This document shows, in pieces, positions 45,736-58,477 of a DNA stretch of 64,000 bases. How positions within the stretch are numbered: the first letter of the stretch is position 1; the number at the start of each line of letters is the position of its first letter. Under the pieces are notes generated by a model that saw nothing but the letters and a program-made list of their open reading frames with translations, was not told where the DNA came from and did not search any database. A program made the translations under genes and the position numbers. The DNA is taken from contig JACAXG010000131.1 of NCBI GenBank assembly GCA_018881555.1, positions 1,915,207 to 1,979,206 of the forward strand. The letters are read 5' to 3'. The DNA comes from Amblyornis subalaris (Eukaryota; Chordata; Aves; Passeriformes; Ptilonorhynchidae).

Positions 45736-45933
45736 GATTACTTGGGCCCCTATTTTGGGATGACCCTGCAATCTCCAGTCCCAAATTGCAGCTATTTCGG
45801 AGAAATTGTGTTCAAAGTGTGAGAGCGGTAAAGTCACCACACATCCNTGTGAAATGTATTTACCTCTAAACTTGGTGGAATAAGAGGTTAAAATTAAATA
45901 CTTTACCCTTAAATTTTTGCACAGAAATGTTCA
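45736..45933. other. Short spacer
   Basis: About 200 bp between two minus-strand CR1 pieces. Nothing gene-like. Confidence 0.55.
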
Positions 45934-46019
45934 TCATAGAGTCACAGAATGGGGTGGGTTGGAAGGGACCTTAAAGCTCATCCAGTTCCAACCNCCCTGC
46001 CATNGGCAGGGATGCTTCT
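45934..46019 (-). mobile_element. CR1 LINE 3' terminal fragment
   Basis: 'CATAGAGTCACAGAATGGGG', 'TGGGTTGGAAGGGACCTTAA' and 'GGCAGGGATGCTTCT' are the last ~85 bp of CR1 on the minus strand. Confidence 0.94.
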
Positions 46020-47612
46020 GAAGAGAAATACATGAGGGCTCTGTCTGTGCTAGCAGATAAATGAGGATCCCATTTTACCTTTCATGCCCTCATGCAAACT
46101 GCTTTTATTCCTTTCACCCCTCACTCTGCCTCACTCCTCTCCCCAAAAAGACCCCACAGCTTGGCTATATAGCCCCTGGCCCATGTGATCCCACAGTGAN
46201 CTGCATTAAGAAATTCCTTAAAGGTGCATCCCACCTCGTGCCTCCAAGAGAAGTTCACTGCTAACCAGTTGCAGTTGCCAATTAAATCAGTAGCCAATAT
46301 CTCAACTGGGTTTCTATAAAGATGTGCTAAAGTGAGTGTTTCCTCCTCCAAACACCACCGAAAAGTTCTGTTCACACTTTTACCCTGCTAACTCAGGAGT
46401 GCAGAGGGAAGGGAACNTTCGACGCGGGATGACATTTTCAGCACGGAGGTCTTTGCTCCAGCCCTGGCTCCCAGCATTGTTTCTCTGTTATATAAAATAA
46501 CTGTTTAATGCAAAATAAAGAATCCTTTGAACCGGGGCTGGAGCCCACACCAACCTCATGTGATAAACCCATGAGTCACGTTGCTTCTCGCTCCTGCTCC
46601 TGCCATCCCAGGGAACAGCTCATCCTTCCCCGCACGGAAGCAGTTTGAAATTCCTCTCCTCCCTCACCACCACGAAGCTGTAGCAAGCCCAGCACGGGTG
46701 GGTGATGCTGAATCGATCGCTGAGCTAAAGCTGATGCCTGCCTGGGTGCACGTGGCCTCCTGACCTAATTCTGCTCGNGATTTGCAGGCAGGATGTGCTC
46801 CCCGCTCCTCGTCCGTGCGCTGCCTGCCTGCAGGAAGACTGATTTCCCTAAGCTGAACCCAACCAGGAAAAAAAGCTGCACGAGAGACAAATGTAACCTC
46901 TTCCAGAAAGGATGGATCTCCTGGCATCTCTCAGTGTTGTTTATTATACAGGCCACGGAATTNAGCATTCTCAGAGTCGCGAAATAAAGCTTGTTCGGGT
47001 GAAAATAGTAAATGAAGGNTTAAAGGCAAGGGGGGAGCATCTTTAATATTTAAAGACCAGACACGAGGTAGGGTAAATGGGGAAACTGTTAGCAGGGAGG
47101 GGAAACCAGCAGATGGGAAATAGCCTGTATCAATACACCACCAATGGGACTAAGGACAATCACACGTATTTAAGCTTTTCAAGGGCGAAATAAATAACCC
47201 AATCAATTTTTTTGCTAATGAAAAATTGGTAAAATGTGACTGCTACCTTTGTAGAGGTAGGAAGGGAGCATGACCTGCACATTTGACATGGCTACAAGAG
47301 TTCCCAGAACTCCTTTATCNTTAGCTGAATTTCAATTTTTATCCTTGGCTCAGGAAAAATAGAGAAGAATGGAAAGGANGCAAACAGAGCAAAGAAATAC
47401 GATATAAATAATAAAAGGATAAAAATTGGTGTATAAGAATGGGAGGTCAATCAGACACGTAAATTTTTCTTTTATTTTTGAAGAAAAAGAGTTGAAATTA
47501 GACTTTCCAATGGATTTAAAGGCAAAACTGTTTAATTAACAAAAGAAGGCATTTTACATGTAATTAATCCATGGCATTTGGTGTCACATTCCATTACTGC
47601 ATATGTAGGGCT
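46020..47612. other. Unique DNA, no gene
   Basis: The 46400-46870 part is of higher GC with several CpG (for example 'TTCGACGCGGG' and 'GAATCGATCGC') and could be regulatory. Open frames of 60-87 codons there are not recognisable. The right part is AT-rich. Confidence 0.45.
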
Positions 47613-47777
47613 AAGTTATGGATGACCCATCCCTGGAAGTGTTCAAGGCCAGGTTGGATGGGGCTTGGAGCAACCTGGGATAGTGGAAGTTGTCCCTGCC
47701 CAGGGCAAGGGTTTGGAATGAGAGGACCTTTAAGGTCCCTTCCACCTCAAACCATTCTGTGATTCTGTGTTTCTATG
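47613..47777 (+). mobile_element. CR1 LINE 3' fragment
   Basis: 'CCATCCCTGGAAGTGTTCAA', 'GGCCAGGTTGGATGGGGCTT', 'GAGCAACCTGGGATAGTGGA' and the tail 'CTGTGATTCTGTGTTTCTAT' are present. Confidence 0.95.
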
Positions 47778-48098
47778 ATAAACTTCACTCCCATAAGCAC
47801 TGTTTCTGTCAATTTGCACTTAAAGCTATTCCAACAGTTCATAATCAGTTTCATTCACCAGTAATTAGATTATTTTGATGAGTTCTTAATATTTTCCTGG
47901 ATTTCACAATCCTATTTTTTTTCTTTTTTTTTCCTTTTTTCCCCCCCCACAATATTAAAATTGCACACGTCTTCTTTGGCTTTGGCTTGCATGTTTTATT
48001 TAAACAATGTCACTTATGTGTTGTTCAGGATGAAACAACCCCCGCCAAGTGCTGTGTGATGGTGTTCAAACCAGACCTTCTGCGGCATCTCCTTCATT
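47778..48098. other. Spacer with pyrimidine tract
   Basis: Holds a T/C tract at 47918-47949 that ends in a run of C. No gene. Confidence 0.6.
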
Positions 48099-48239
48099 AA
48101 AGGCCTTTACAAACAGGTTGGAGGATGAGCTCTGAGGAACAACACAGGTAGAGCTGATCCTGCCCTAGGGCTGGGCCATGGAAGAGGTGACCTCTCGAGG
48201 TCCCTTCCAGCCTGAGGAGTCTCTGTTTCATTATTCTGA
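48099..48239 (+). mobile_element. Diverged CR1 LINE 3' fragment
   Basis: 'GACCTCTCGAGGTCCCTTCC' followed by 'AGCCTGAGGAGTCTCTGTTT' and 'ATTATTCTGATA' matches a CR1 subfamily 3' end ('GACCTCTTGAGGTCCCTTCC'). The upstream 'AAACAGGTTGGAGGATGA' part is also consistent. It is diverged. Confidence 0.75.
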
Positions 48240-49332
48240 TACAGCAAATTGCTGTGCCCCATTAAAATGACACAACACACATTTCTGGAGGTCCCGAGAG
48301 AGCTCATTAGAGTGAGGTGAGATTTTGGTTTAACCCTCTTTTTTTTTTTTTTTTTTCAGTGTAGAAACCAACCAAAAAACAACATGTAACCAACAAGCCA
48401 GAAACACAAGATAAACAAATATCCCATACCTATTGTAATAAAATCACCTTAAAATCATCCACTTTGCGATCTCATTCTGAAACACCTAAATCTGACTCCG
48501 TTCAGAATTTGGTCACTGGAGAAAATGATGGTTTTGAGCAACGGGTGAGTTTCTAACTGAGATTAGAGTTTTACTTCAACTTTCCCTATTTCTGTAAGAT
48601 CCAATTCTGAAAACTTAATGTGTGTTCATGGCCTTAACTTTCTGTTAGAGTTCAAGTGAGCCAAGCCAGGCTCTCATANTCTGAGTAGTTACTACTCTTA
48701 GACTGTCTCTAGCAAAGTACTAGAAGGGATGATCTTTGAGCACCCAGAGAGAAGTGGGGAGANCTGGGGTTGCCATGGGGGTGGAAGGGTAACTGGAGGG
48801 AGGGTGTGAGTCCACCCCAAACTGTGCAGACTGGGGAANTTGCCATTAGTGAAGTTCTACTGTAATTGCACCTTTAGAAGGCCAAAATAGAAATGTTTTA
48901 TTATATTCACTGAGTGGTTTTAGTATTGGCCGGAGGCAGAAATGAGCCTTTACTGTAAGAGCTGACTGAGTTTAGTTTGGAGTTTAAAGATGATCATATT
49001 TTATAAACCTTATTTTTTTTTTTTTCCTAGACACTGATAAAAACTGTAGAGAGAAGATCTCCAGCACTCCTCTGTACAGCTAGTGGCTGGATAAAGACAC
49101 ATAGATTAGGGAATGTGGCTCAAAAATAGAGCAAACAGTCCAGACTGCCTGGACATGCACTGAGGAAGGCTCTTTGCTGCAGGCACTCACTGCTAAAAGG
49201 TTATAGGGGACAAAATATGAATTGATCATTTCTGAATTTGTCAGTTTGCAGCCAAATTGGAAGGGAAAGAGCAGTGACTCTTTGTGGTTGGGAAAATAAA
49301 ACTGTACATGAACACTTCGGGTAGGTAATGAA
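48240..49332. other. Unique DNA, no gene
   Basis: T runs near 48340-48356 and 49012-49027. Nothing gene-like. Confidence 0.6.
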
Positions 49333-49537
49333 GAATTCAGGCACTGAAACAGGCTGTCCAGGGTAGAGTCACTATCCCTGGAAGTGTTCAAAATACATGT
49401 GGATGTGGCATTTGGGGACATGGGTTAGGGGTGGCTTTGGCAGTGCTGNGTTAATGGTTCAACNTGATAATTTTAGAGGTATTTTCCAATTACAATGGAA
49501 CAATTGGAAATTGCTAACAATTCTATGATTCTAAATA
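49333..49537 (+). mobile_element. CR1 LINE 3' fragment with palindromic insertion
   Basis: 'GGCACTGAAACAGGCTGTCC', 'CTATCCCTGGAAGTGTTCAA', 'GGACATGGGTTAGGGGTGG' and 'TTTTAGAGGTATTTTCCAA' follow CR1 order. The terminal part is then interrupted by about 22 extra bases before 'ATTCTATGATTCTAA'. The extra bases create a 9-bp inverted repeat. Confidence 0.92.
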
Positions 49538-51859
49538 TTGAAAAGATGCTGCCTGATTTAAAACACCCTACATATGTGTACNTACATGTACATATTTGTT
49601 TTATTTCTCAGATTAANGTCAGCTCAACTCACTGTTACCAGGTATAGATGATGCTAATTTGGATCATCCTCTTGCAGCTAATGGGACTGTTCATGATCCT
49701 AAACTCACCAACAGGTAGGGTCCTAAATTCCAGCAGCCTCAGGCATGGCTAACCAGTAAGGAGGTACCTATTTCCCTCCCCCTGTTTTTATACATTTAAA
49801 TGAACAAAGGTTTCAATTACAGGATCCAGAGTGGCTTTTTCCTCACCTCCAGCCTTCAATCTTCCTTTTTTCCCCCCCATGTTTTATTTTTCTCCCTCCC
49901 ACGTTTTACTTTTTCCCATTGTCCTTTAATTTAAATGTGATATTATAGGCGGAATTGNATCTCTTCTGTTAGTGGTATCCTGCACCTTTGGGAATCTTCC
50001 TGGAAGAATTGTGAAGGTAAATCAGAGGATTTCACTTTCTTCTAGCAGGTTTACTTTCACTGTGCAAGGATTGCAAGTCCACCATTGAAGTTCCAGGAGC
50101 CCACCACAAGCTGCCAAACTTACAACCCCAGAGCTCTCCTTCACCCAACCCTCTGACATCACAGGATCATTCCTGGGCATCAAGCCTCAGCATGCCCTGG
50201 CTTCCCATCTCTTCCCAGGATTCCTGTTCTCTGTTCTACAAAATCAGTCACTTCTTTGTTCAGCAACAGATGGGACCCCATACCCAGATAGTTTCAATCC
50301 CTGTAGGAGATGATACGTGGAGACTAAAAGTGAAAAATTATCTAGGTTGACATGGCTAAAATTTAACATTTCTAGCTAAATTCCCAAGTGAGACCCCAGA
50401 AGAACCACGATCTCTTGGGCAAGGTGGAGATCTTGGCTCTGCAATGATTGGATCCAAGCACCAATATAATTTCTCTTCCTGGGACAGATGAAGGACCCAG
50501 CTCATTTTCACTGTGCCTTCATTNCTTGTCCCACTGCTTGAGATTTGGCTACAAACCCAACTTGCAGCTGCCAGAGCCCTCTGAGCAGCTTTGACTTCAC
50601 CCTTTGACAAAAATAATAAAAAANATTAAAATATTGCTTCCCCTGTGAACAATGTACTTAGTACTTAGGGAAAGAAGGATATTTTGGGGAAAACCTGGAT
50701 AAAAGGGATTTGATAGATGATNAATTTCTCTGTCACAAATATCTCCTGTTATCTCCAACCAATTTTAATACACTGGAAAGGACAACTGTAACTTTGGGAA
50801 GAAATCCCAAGTGATCCCAGCAGAATGAAATCCTCAGATCCATTACTAATCCCACACGAAGCTCATTTCTTTCAGCACTGACTGCAAGATCAGGCCCCAA
50901 ATTAACAAAATTGCAGAGATAAAAAGAGAAATGGAAGAGCTGAAGATCATAAAGCAGAACAGAAGGATGTTACATGTAGGTGATATGTGAAATGAAGAAA
51001 GAGGGTATTTGAGAAGTAAGGACAAGGTATTATCGAAAGGGAAGGAAAAAACAAGTCAAAGTGAGGATGGGGAGAAACTAAACAGGGAAAAACCAGAAAG
51101 CTTTTCTCTGTTTCCAAATCCACTTCTTTTTATTTGGCAGAAGGACTTCTGTTTTCCATTGGTGTAAAAGTGTGCAAGAGCAAAGCCTGGGAGGTTCATT
51201 CCACCTCATTACAAGCACAATTAGGCACCTCTCTCTTATTACCTCATATTTTGTATAGTCATGGGCCATTCTTGGCAGAGTTTATGCCATTCAGACCATG
51301 CAATTAGAAATATGTCGTTTGAATAATGGAGAGTCAAACTTACCTTTTAAGCATCTCCCATCATTTTGGAATAAGAATTCATGCGAATTCTAATTTCTCT
51401 TTGTAATATTATTCAGAACCTATTTTTGTTTTCTTATCAAAGCTATTTAAAATCATGAACTTCACTGTGTGATAATTTACTTCATAACACTTTTATTTCT
51501 CCTTTAAGGTTTTTATTATTAATGAGAATGCATTTTTTATAGCACAGAATGCTGATATCTTTACTTATAAAGACAGTAGGAAAGTGTCATTTGATCATCT
51601 AATGACCTCTGGTGGATGAATCTAATTGACTCGCAAACACATAATGTTTCACACTGGTTTTAACTTCTATTGATTGCATTACTGCAGGGCTGTGCAGCTT
51701 CTCCAGGCTGCAGAAATATCCAGACTTTAAAAATAATCCTATCCCAACCCAGGAAAAAATTTCACAGGTCTCAAAGTGTCTCNAGAGCTAAAACCATAAA
51801 NACCTCTAATAATACTCATTGGATATAACTTTGTCNNATTTTCTTCNTGTGATCCTATG
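49538..51859. other. Unique DNA, no gene
   Basis: This is 2.3 kb with no recognisable gene, RNA or repeat. Confidence 0.55.
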
Positions 51860-52104
51860 TGGAATGGCTTTAAACTGAAAAAGCAGGTTAGGATTAGATA
51901 CGAGGAAGGAATTCTTCCCTGTGAGGGTGNNGAGGCCCTGGCACAGGTTGCCCAGAGAAGCTGTGGCTGNCCCAGCCCTGGAAGTGTCCAAGGCCAGGTT
52001 GGATGAGGCTNGGAACAACCTGGGATAGTGGGAGGTGTCCCTGCCCACTGCAGGGGATGGAATGAGATGAGTTTTAATGTCCCTTCCGACCCAAACCATT
52101 CCNC
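51860..52104 (+). mobile_element. CR1 LINE 3' fragment
   Basis: 'GGAATGGCTTTAAACTGAAA', 'GAGGCCCTGGCACAGGTTGC', 'CCAGAGAAGCTGTGGCTG', 'GGTTGGATGAGGCT', 'CTGCCCACTGCAGGGGATGG' and 'CCTTCCGACCCAAACCATTC' are in CR1 order. The octamer tail is essentially lost. Confidence 0.95.
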
Positions 52105-54056
52105 TCACAGGCCTTTTTGATCTCTAATTGGGGAACACACATGATGTGATCTAATTAAAACAGTGTAAAACTAGAGGAAAGACAATGTGGATTTACAACA
52201 GTGGAATGGGAAATGCAGCCTGGACCATGGGTCTGTGGTTTGTACAAGAGGGAGAGGAGATTATCAGTGTGTGTTAATTACACCATGGAATAATAAGGAA
52301 ACCCTGGGAAGACATCCTTGCAAAACTANGCTCTGGAGTACATGAATACCTATCACTACTGAACAGGAGACAAAGTAATGAAAAAAAGGGTAAAGGAAGT
52401 AGAAATTCTTTCCAGTTACANTTTGTTTGCTAAACATTTGAGGAGGCTGTAGAAGCTTTTTGATCTTCTCAGGTATTTCTAAGTATTCCCTAAAAGTACA
52501 GTTACTAAAAAAACAGAGGAAAAAAAGGGGAAAAAAAGGTAAACCTGTGGTCCTACTTTGCATTTATAGCAAGATTCCCTTATTTCATTCAGTCTGTCTG
52601 AGGCATCCTTTAAAAGGCTATAAAAATATATCACCTATTTTCATGTGGGTTTATTTTTAGCTGCTAAAACATATAGAGTGAGACTATACCCAACTCNTGC
52701 ATTGGTTATGTTTTATTAATCTTCCTTCCCTTCTATGTTTCCANCAAATAGATGTTGCTACCTGCTGGTAAGCTGTGCTTACAAGGGGTATTGGGAGGGT
52801 ACAGATGCCAATAGGTGCTGGGTGTGTTTGCTGCTGGTGTTGTGACCTCGAGGGGTGACACAGATGGGTCTGAACACCTTCTTGTACCTTCTGGAGAGGT
52901 TGTTCACTTAGTGCAGAGACCCTTTTGTCAAGGACTCCATATGCAACCCCCCTGTAGATTAACCTGAAGGGTGCCTGTTCTTCCAGCCCTGCCATNAAAA
53001 ATCTCAGATGCGATTTCCACCTCTCTTTAATCCCCAGAGTAAACCTTGAGTTATCAAACAGCAAATTTACTCTCCCTATGCTGCACTCTGCCCTTACACT
53101 CTGTGTTTTTTGTAGTCATTCTACAAAAGGAGATTCATTCCATCTCTGTCTCCAAACAGACGGACATCCTGCACGGAGCAAATCCTTCCCTCATCCCTGC
53201 TCTCCCCCTCGCCTCTGTTCCTTGTTTTTATTCCCGCACGCAACCCTGGCACCAGCACAGGACCCTCTTGGACAGAAAACAAAATCCTTTAACAATTCCA
53301 CCAACCTACAAGCCTCACTGGGAGAGGAAACGGGAAACCTCTTCCCCTCCACTCTTGCTACCAGNAGCCGAATCAATGGAGGTCATTATATTCCTTGCCC
53401 AGGGAGTCAAGGGGTCAGCAGAGAGCAGCTTTGTTGAGGAGTGGCTCCAGCCCGATATTATGGATTCGAACAATGAAAACAGAGCNGGATTGTGAGAACC
53501 CATGTGAGATTATTTAAGGCAAGATAAAGTCATTTTGATCATTGCTATTGCAAGTGGGCTTTGGATCATGGAGGGCACCCCTCCAGTGAGGGCTCTGGAG
53601 AGGATTAGAGTGCTGAGCAGGGCAGGAGGAGNGAGCTAAGGCAGAGCTGCCACAGCTCTGGGCGATGAAAATTCACCTCCAGGGCTGGAGTTGGATCACC
53701 AGGTGACCCCATTTGGATTTCCCAACAGTCTCCTCACACCAGAGGACTAGATATAAGACTGAAGGACCTAAAATGAGGGTTTTACCCACTCCAGGAAACT
53801 TCTGTCTTGTCCTGGGGAAATGGTGATCTCCTGGGCCAGGGCAGTCACCCTTGGGGCATTAGGAGAGGAAGTTGTGGTTCCTTTTGTTCCTTTAACCACC
53901 TGCCTTGTTCTCCTGGGCTGAGGCATCAGCTATTCCTGCAGCACAGGACCTGCTCCTCCCAGAGGTTCACCTCTGTCCTGGCACCGCTCCTGGACAACAG
54001 AATCACTTGGATTGAATTGGCCAGGATTGAGTTGTCAACATGGATTCAATTTTGCC

Positions 54057-54200
54057 TCCTTCCTTCCTTCCTTCCTTCCTTCCTTCCTTCCTTCCTTCCT
54101 TCCTTCCTTCCTTCCTTCCTNTCCTTCCTTCCTTCCTCCCTTCCTCCCTTCCTCCCTTCCTCCCTTCCTCCCTTCCTCCCTTCCTCCCTTCCTCCCTTCC
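54057..54200. repeat. (TTCC)n then (TTCCTCCC)n microsatellite
   Basis: About 19 TTCC units with one ambiguous base at 54121 change near 54136 into eight copies of the 8-mer TTCCTCCC. The plus strand is pure pyrimidine. Long reading frames rich in F, L, P and S here are translations of the repeat. Confidence 0.97.
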
Positions 54201-57173
54201 TTCTCTTCTTCTTTTAATTCTCTTTGGTTAAAGTTAGAACCAACTTAAATTCCAAGCCAGAAAAATCACTTCTTTTAAAAGGGATATATTCTCCAGCCCC
54301 CCTCCCCCCCACCCCTTTCTTTTTGGAAGCCTCAGAGCTGGACTTCTGGTACATTTTTTGGGTCCTAAAAATTGCAGCTGGAAAGGTGAGCGTGTTGGAA
54401 ACAATCTTCCCAGGAATAGCTCCAGTTTGAGTCATCGGCATTTTACAATAATAATAAAAATGAAAAACATTTCCTCAATAATTCCAAGCTTCCTCTCATT
54501 GGGATTACTTTAACTTGCCTCCAAAGTTGGTGGGAAGTTACATGATCTTATGAGAAAATGTTTGGGCTTATGAGTGCTTGAGTTTTTCCCTTCATCTGGA
54601 AAACAGGTGAATTTGCTCTCATAACTCTCCTTTGTGGAGGATGCAGAGCAAGGCACGCCTGGATTCATCCCGTATTTCTCTCAGTACCAAACAACAGCAA
54701 CCTTGTTGGTCCCTCTAATNTCTCCATTTACCATCCTTTGAGTTGTTAGATTTCCCTTTAATGTGTCCCACTAAGATGCCCAAAATCTGGGACTGATGAC
54801 AACCAAAGCCAGGACAGCAGGCAGGATGCACCATCCTCCTTGGACACAGAGCAGCAGCTTGTCCCAGGCAGAATGTGGGAATGTGACCACAACCCATGGC
54901 AGATGCCAGGAAAAGAGTGGAGTGGCACACCCGCTGTCAGTTCTTTCCATTCAGCTGAAAAATGGGAATTTATTAGGTCATGGCAGATCTGGTCCTCTGT
55001 CAAATCCCTGTGTCAACATGAGCCTGAATAGTTTTAAGAGATCTAAGACATTTTTTACATTACTTAGAGGAAGTTGCTCTGATTTTATTAAAGTGGTTAC
55101 TAAACTCATGGGGGAGGCAACACATTATGATGGTCTTTGGTTGATGGTATCTTTCCACTGGTCAGTTTTCTGAAAGGGGGATTGCAAAGTGGTTACAAGC
55201 ACCTCAAATTACTTGGAAGCTCTGGACAGAATTTTTTTATCCAAGATATTCAAGCACCCAAAACCCCAAGCTGGGCACTGAGGTACTTCTGAAAATCCCG
55301 TTAGATCTCTGATTTGTATCTTTAGGCATCTCATCACCTTTAAAACTGTTGTCCCTGGTGCCAAGGAGAATTGGAGCTTTTGCATATCAGGCTCTGGTGC
55401 ACAAAATGTACAAAAGTCACAGGGATTTTTACTGAAGAGATAAAACCCATAAAAGTTGAAAGATATCAGCTGTCAATTTAGCCTCAATCACAAAACAACA
55501 NCACAGTCACTGGTCTTCTGTTTCTTTGTTTCACTTTCTAAAATTCCGGTAATTATATGCAAGTACCTATTACGGTGGAAATTGGTTNTCCTAGACAAAG
55601 AATCTGATTTTTTTTCTTAACTGTACAAAATATGCATTTGAAAAAAAACTGAGCAGTTGGAGTGTGGAGAAAAATGAGGCTACATCTGTAGGATTTTGTT
55701 CTGCTTTTAGTANCAAATCACCAAACCCATTACATTATTTATCCTACAGGCTTGTGCTGCAAACATTGAATACAATTCATACCCTAGGAAAAGAAATGTG
55801 TGCTTTTTAATTGCCCCTGATTTGAACAACCATTAATTTCATTAGTGCCTCATTTTATTTTATTTTTTTTTATTTAACATGGGAAATCAAATCAGTTTAT
55901 TTTAAAGCACAGCTATGAACCACTGATTTTTTAAAATCCTAAAGACTGTGAATTGCACTATACATATGCCTATGCATATGCATATACCTACCCACACATA
56001 AACCAAAACTGTATAATTTATATTAGAAACGTGCATGTGCACACACAAACAGCAAAATATTCTCTTTCCTATCACTGTAGAATCCAAACCTCAAAAAACA
56101 GGAGTTTGTANGAATCAAGGGCTTTCAAAAAATAAATCCCAGTGAAGTCATACTTCTGTCCTGTGTTTAAAATATCTTGGGTTTGTCATAGGCTACAATT
56201 CAAACTACTTAGTCATAAAATTAATCTTTTTCTTGTAGTGATTTTTATTTGTGTTGGTGCTTTATTTCACCTATTGAGAAACTCTGAGCATGCTGTAGGC
56301 AGAGGGATAAGTTTCAGTGTGCATTTGTGGGATGGAGAGGGGAGGCTTGTTTTAAGCAGACCACACATTTCATTCCNATTAACTCCAGGTTTATCACAGG
56401 AAAAAAACAAACCCTTTGTATAAAGGTATTAGGCCATGTTGCATATTCAGAACCCATAAATCTGTATTTAGGAACAAACAGTCAAGCTAGGAAATAAATT
56501 CTTTAATTTTTGGATGGTTTTGTGTGNGTTATTGGTATTTAAAGGTGCTGGGCTGTTACGCTGTGGTTACATCTCCTTCATGTTATCTACAAGTTAAGTT
56601 TAATCCACATATATTTTGGAAATGTGTATGTATTCCCAGGCAGGGACATAAAAAAAGAGGAATCAAAGTCACTGATGATGACTGGGATTGATGACAACCA
56701 AATTATTCAGTTGATCTCAGCCTCCCCAAAGTCTGATCCTGCACAAGGCACCTTGGTCCTTGCTGTCAGCAGAGCCTAAGTCAAGTGTTGTACCAAAATC
56801 TGCTTCTNTCAGCTTTTCCCATGGTGTTGGACCACTTCAGAATTTCCTTCCTTTGCAGAANATTCTCCTCATTTGAGATCCCCTGTAGCCAAAATGCTAA
56901 ATACCAGTGGTGCCTGTCAGAGCCAAACAAGTCCTGCTGGATTTGCAGCAAGCAAAAAAAAAAAAAAAAACACAACAGGTGGAGTATTTTGGATGTTTTA
57001 GCTTGATTTCATTTCACTCAGATAATCCGACCCTCTCAGGATGTTTATTTTGTTTTCACACAACAGTGCGTTTGTCCAGGATTTTAGGTAACATGGAAGC
57101 TCTTGGAGGGGTAAAAATAGGTCGTGCAGAGATGTGAGCTTTGTCCTTTGTCCTTCCAAAGGGTTAAATCTGA

Positions 57174-57238
57174 GAAAAAAAAAAAAAATAGGGGAGTAAA
57201 AAAAAAAAAGAGAGGGAGAGGAAGAGAAAAAATAAAAG
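57174..57238. repeat. Purine-rich low-complexity tract
   Basis: A runs of 12-14 alternate with GAGAGGGAGAGG-like text. It is nearly pure purine over about 60 bp. Confidence 0.8.
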
Positions 57239-57496
57239 GTTAGTGTTTTCTGTCCATTAAAGAGAGTATTCTGCTCTGAAACCGAATTGGTCATGCATTC
57301 TTCNCGCGTTTCCTGGCAGAGGGGAGAGTGACTGCAGCACCTGCCTTCCCTCTCCAGCCCTCTCCCTGCCCTGCTGGATCTGTCACTTATTACCCCACTC
57401 GCCCACAGCACCAAAGGAGCTTTGAGACGCCGATTTNCCTTAGTTAGCTCCATATGAAATTCCTCCTGGAGCATAGCTGGAAGTTGTTGGTCTTCC

Positions 57497-57533
57497 TTTT
57501 TTTTTTTTTTGGCTTTTTTTTTTTTTTTTTTCA
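57497..57533. repeat. Poly-T tract
   Basis: Two T runs of about 15 and 18 are separated by GGC. Confidence 0.9.
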
Positions 57534-58410
57534 GGACAAAACTGCTCGTGCTGAGCAGTCCAGAGGGTCTGGATACCAGACAATTTGGATGGGGGTGAAT
57601 GGACAATGCTCTGTTTCATTTTTCTCCCTCACGTTTTGTCTCCAGCAAATGACATCAAAATTTGTAAAAAGAGGGGGTTTTTTGCTTTTGCTGAAGAGCT
57701 ACTTTCACGCTTTAAAAAAAAAAAAAATCCATTAAAAAATTCTCCTCACTAATTTCTGTTTAACATTTTGGATTACCCATTTTTCATGCTTCTTCCTCAT
57801 ATTTATCTCCAGTCTTTATGTCTTAGCTCAGTATTTGCATCTGGGCAGGGAAATGTTGACAAAACAATCCAATTTCTCACANTAAAAGAAAATTCCACTA
57901 ACGATGATATATCTCTGATTTGGCCTCAGACTTAGGGATGAAAACCCAGATGGTTAATACCAAAAATTTCTGAAAAAATTCCTCTTTTCATTAACTAAAT
58001 GACAGGAATATTTTTTAAAAAGCCAATTATTTTCCACAAAACAGATGTACAATGAGCTTCCACCTCTAAATGGAAGCGTTTCTTTTTCTGTGCATTTCCT
58101 TACTGAATTTTTGTAACCTGAGAAAGATTTTTAAAAGGGCAGCTCCTAAAATAATTTCTGGAAAAGANTCTTTTATTTATAATCCCTTAGAGTTGTTTTA
58201 TTCCATTTTGGTGTCATGCAGAATCACTTTCTTGGGAACAAATCCATCTCCCAAGAATTTCCCCAGTGGATGGTCCAGGACCTGAACTCTCCCAGAGTGC
58301 AAGAGGAGAAAGATGAAAGGTTTCAGCGGCAGGTTTTAGGTCCTGTTTTTCCCATGTCTCTCCTCACTTTAGGACAGTTTTTGGGGAAACAGATTGTGAG
58401 ACCTGCAGTT

Positions 58411-58477
58411 GACATGGATTAGTGATATGGATTAGGTGACATGGATTAGGTGACACGGATTGGGTGACATGGTTGCA
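58411..58477. repeat. 14-bp minisatellite (GACATGGATTAGGT-like)
   Basis: Four and a half copies: GACATGGATTAGT, GATATGGATTAGGT, GACATGGATTAGGT, GACACGGATTGGGT and a partial GACATGG. Three of the units carry GGATTA. Confidence 0.92.

Noticed and set aside
45490..45840. 116-codon minus-strand frame as a host gene
   Set aside because: Its core 'CQGRFRLDTRKRFFPQR' is the C-terminus of CR1 ORF2, so it belongs to the transposon.
52684..53064. 126-codon minus-strand frame
   Set aside because: It carries several ambiguous codons and matches no family I recognise. Nothing supports expression.
53807..54248. 136-codon and shorter frames rich in Phe, Leu, Pro and Ser
   Set aside because: They are translations of the (TTCC)n/(TTCCTCCC)n array plus chance flanking codons.
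56998..57606. 202-codon minus-strand frame with Lys and Phe runs
   Set aside because: It spans poly-T, poly-A and purine tracts that translate to K/F runs, contains ambiguous codons, and has no recognisable protein.
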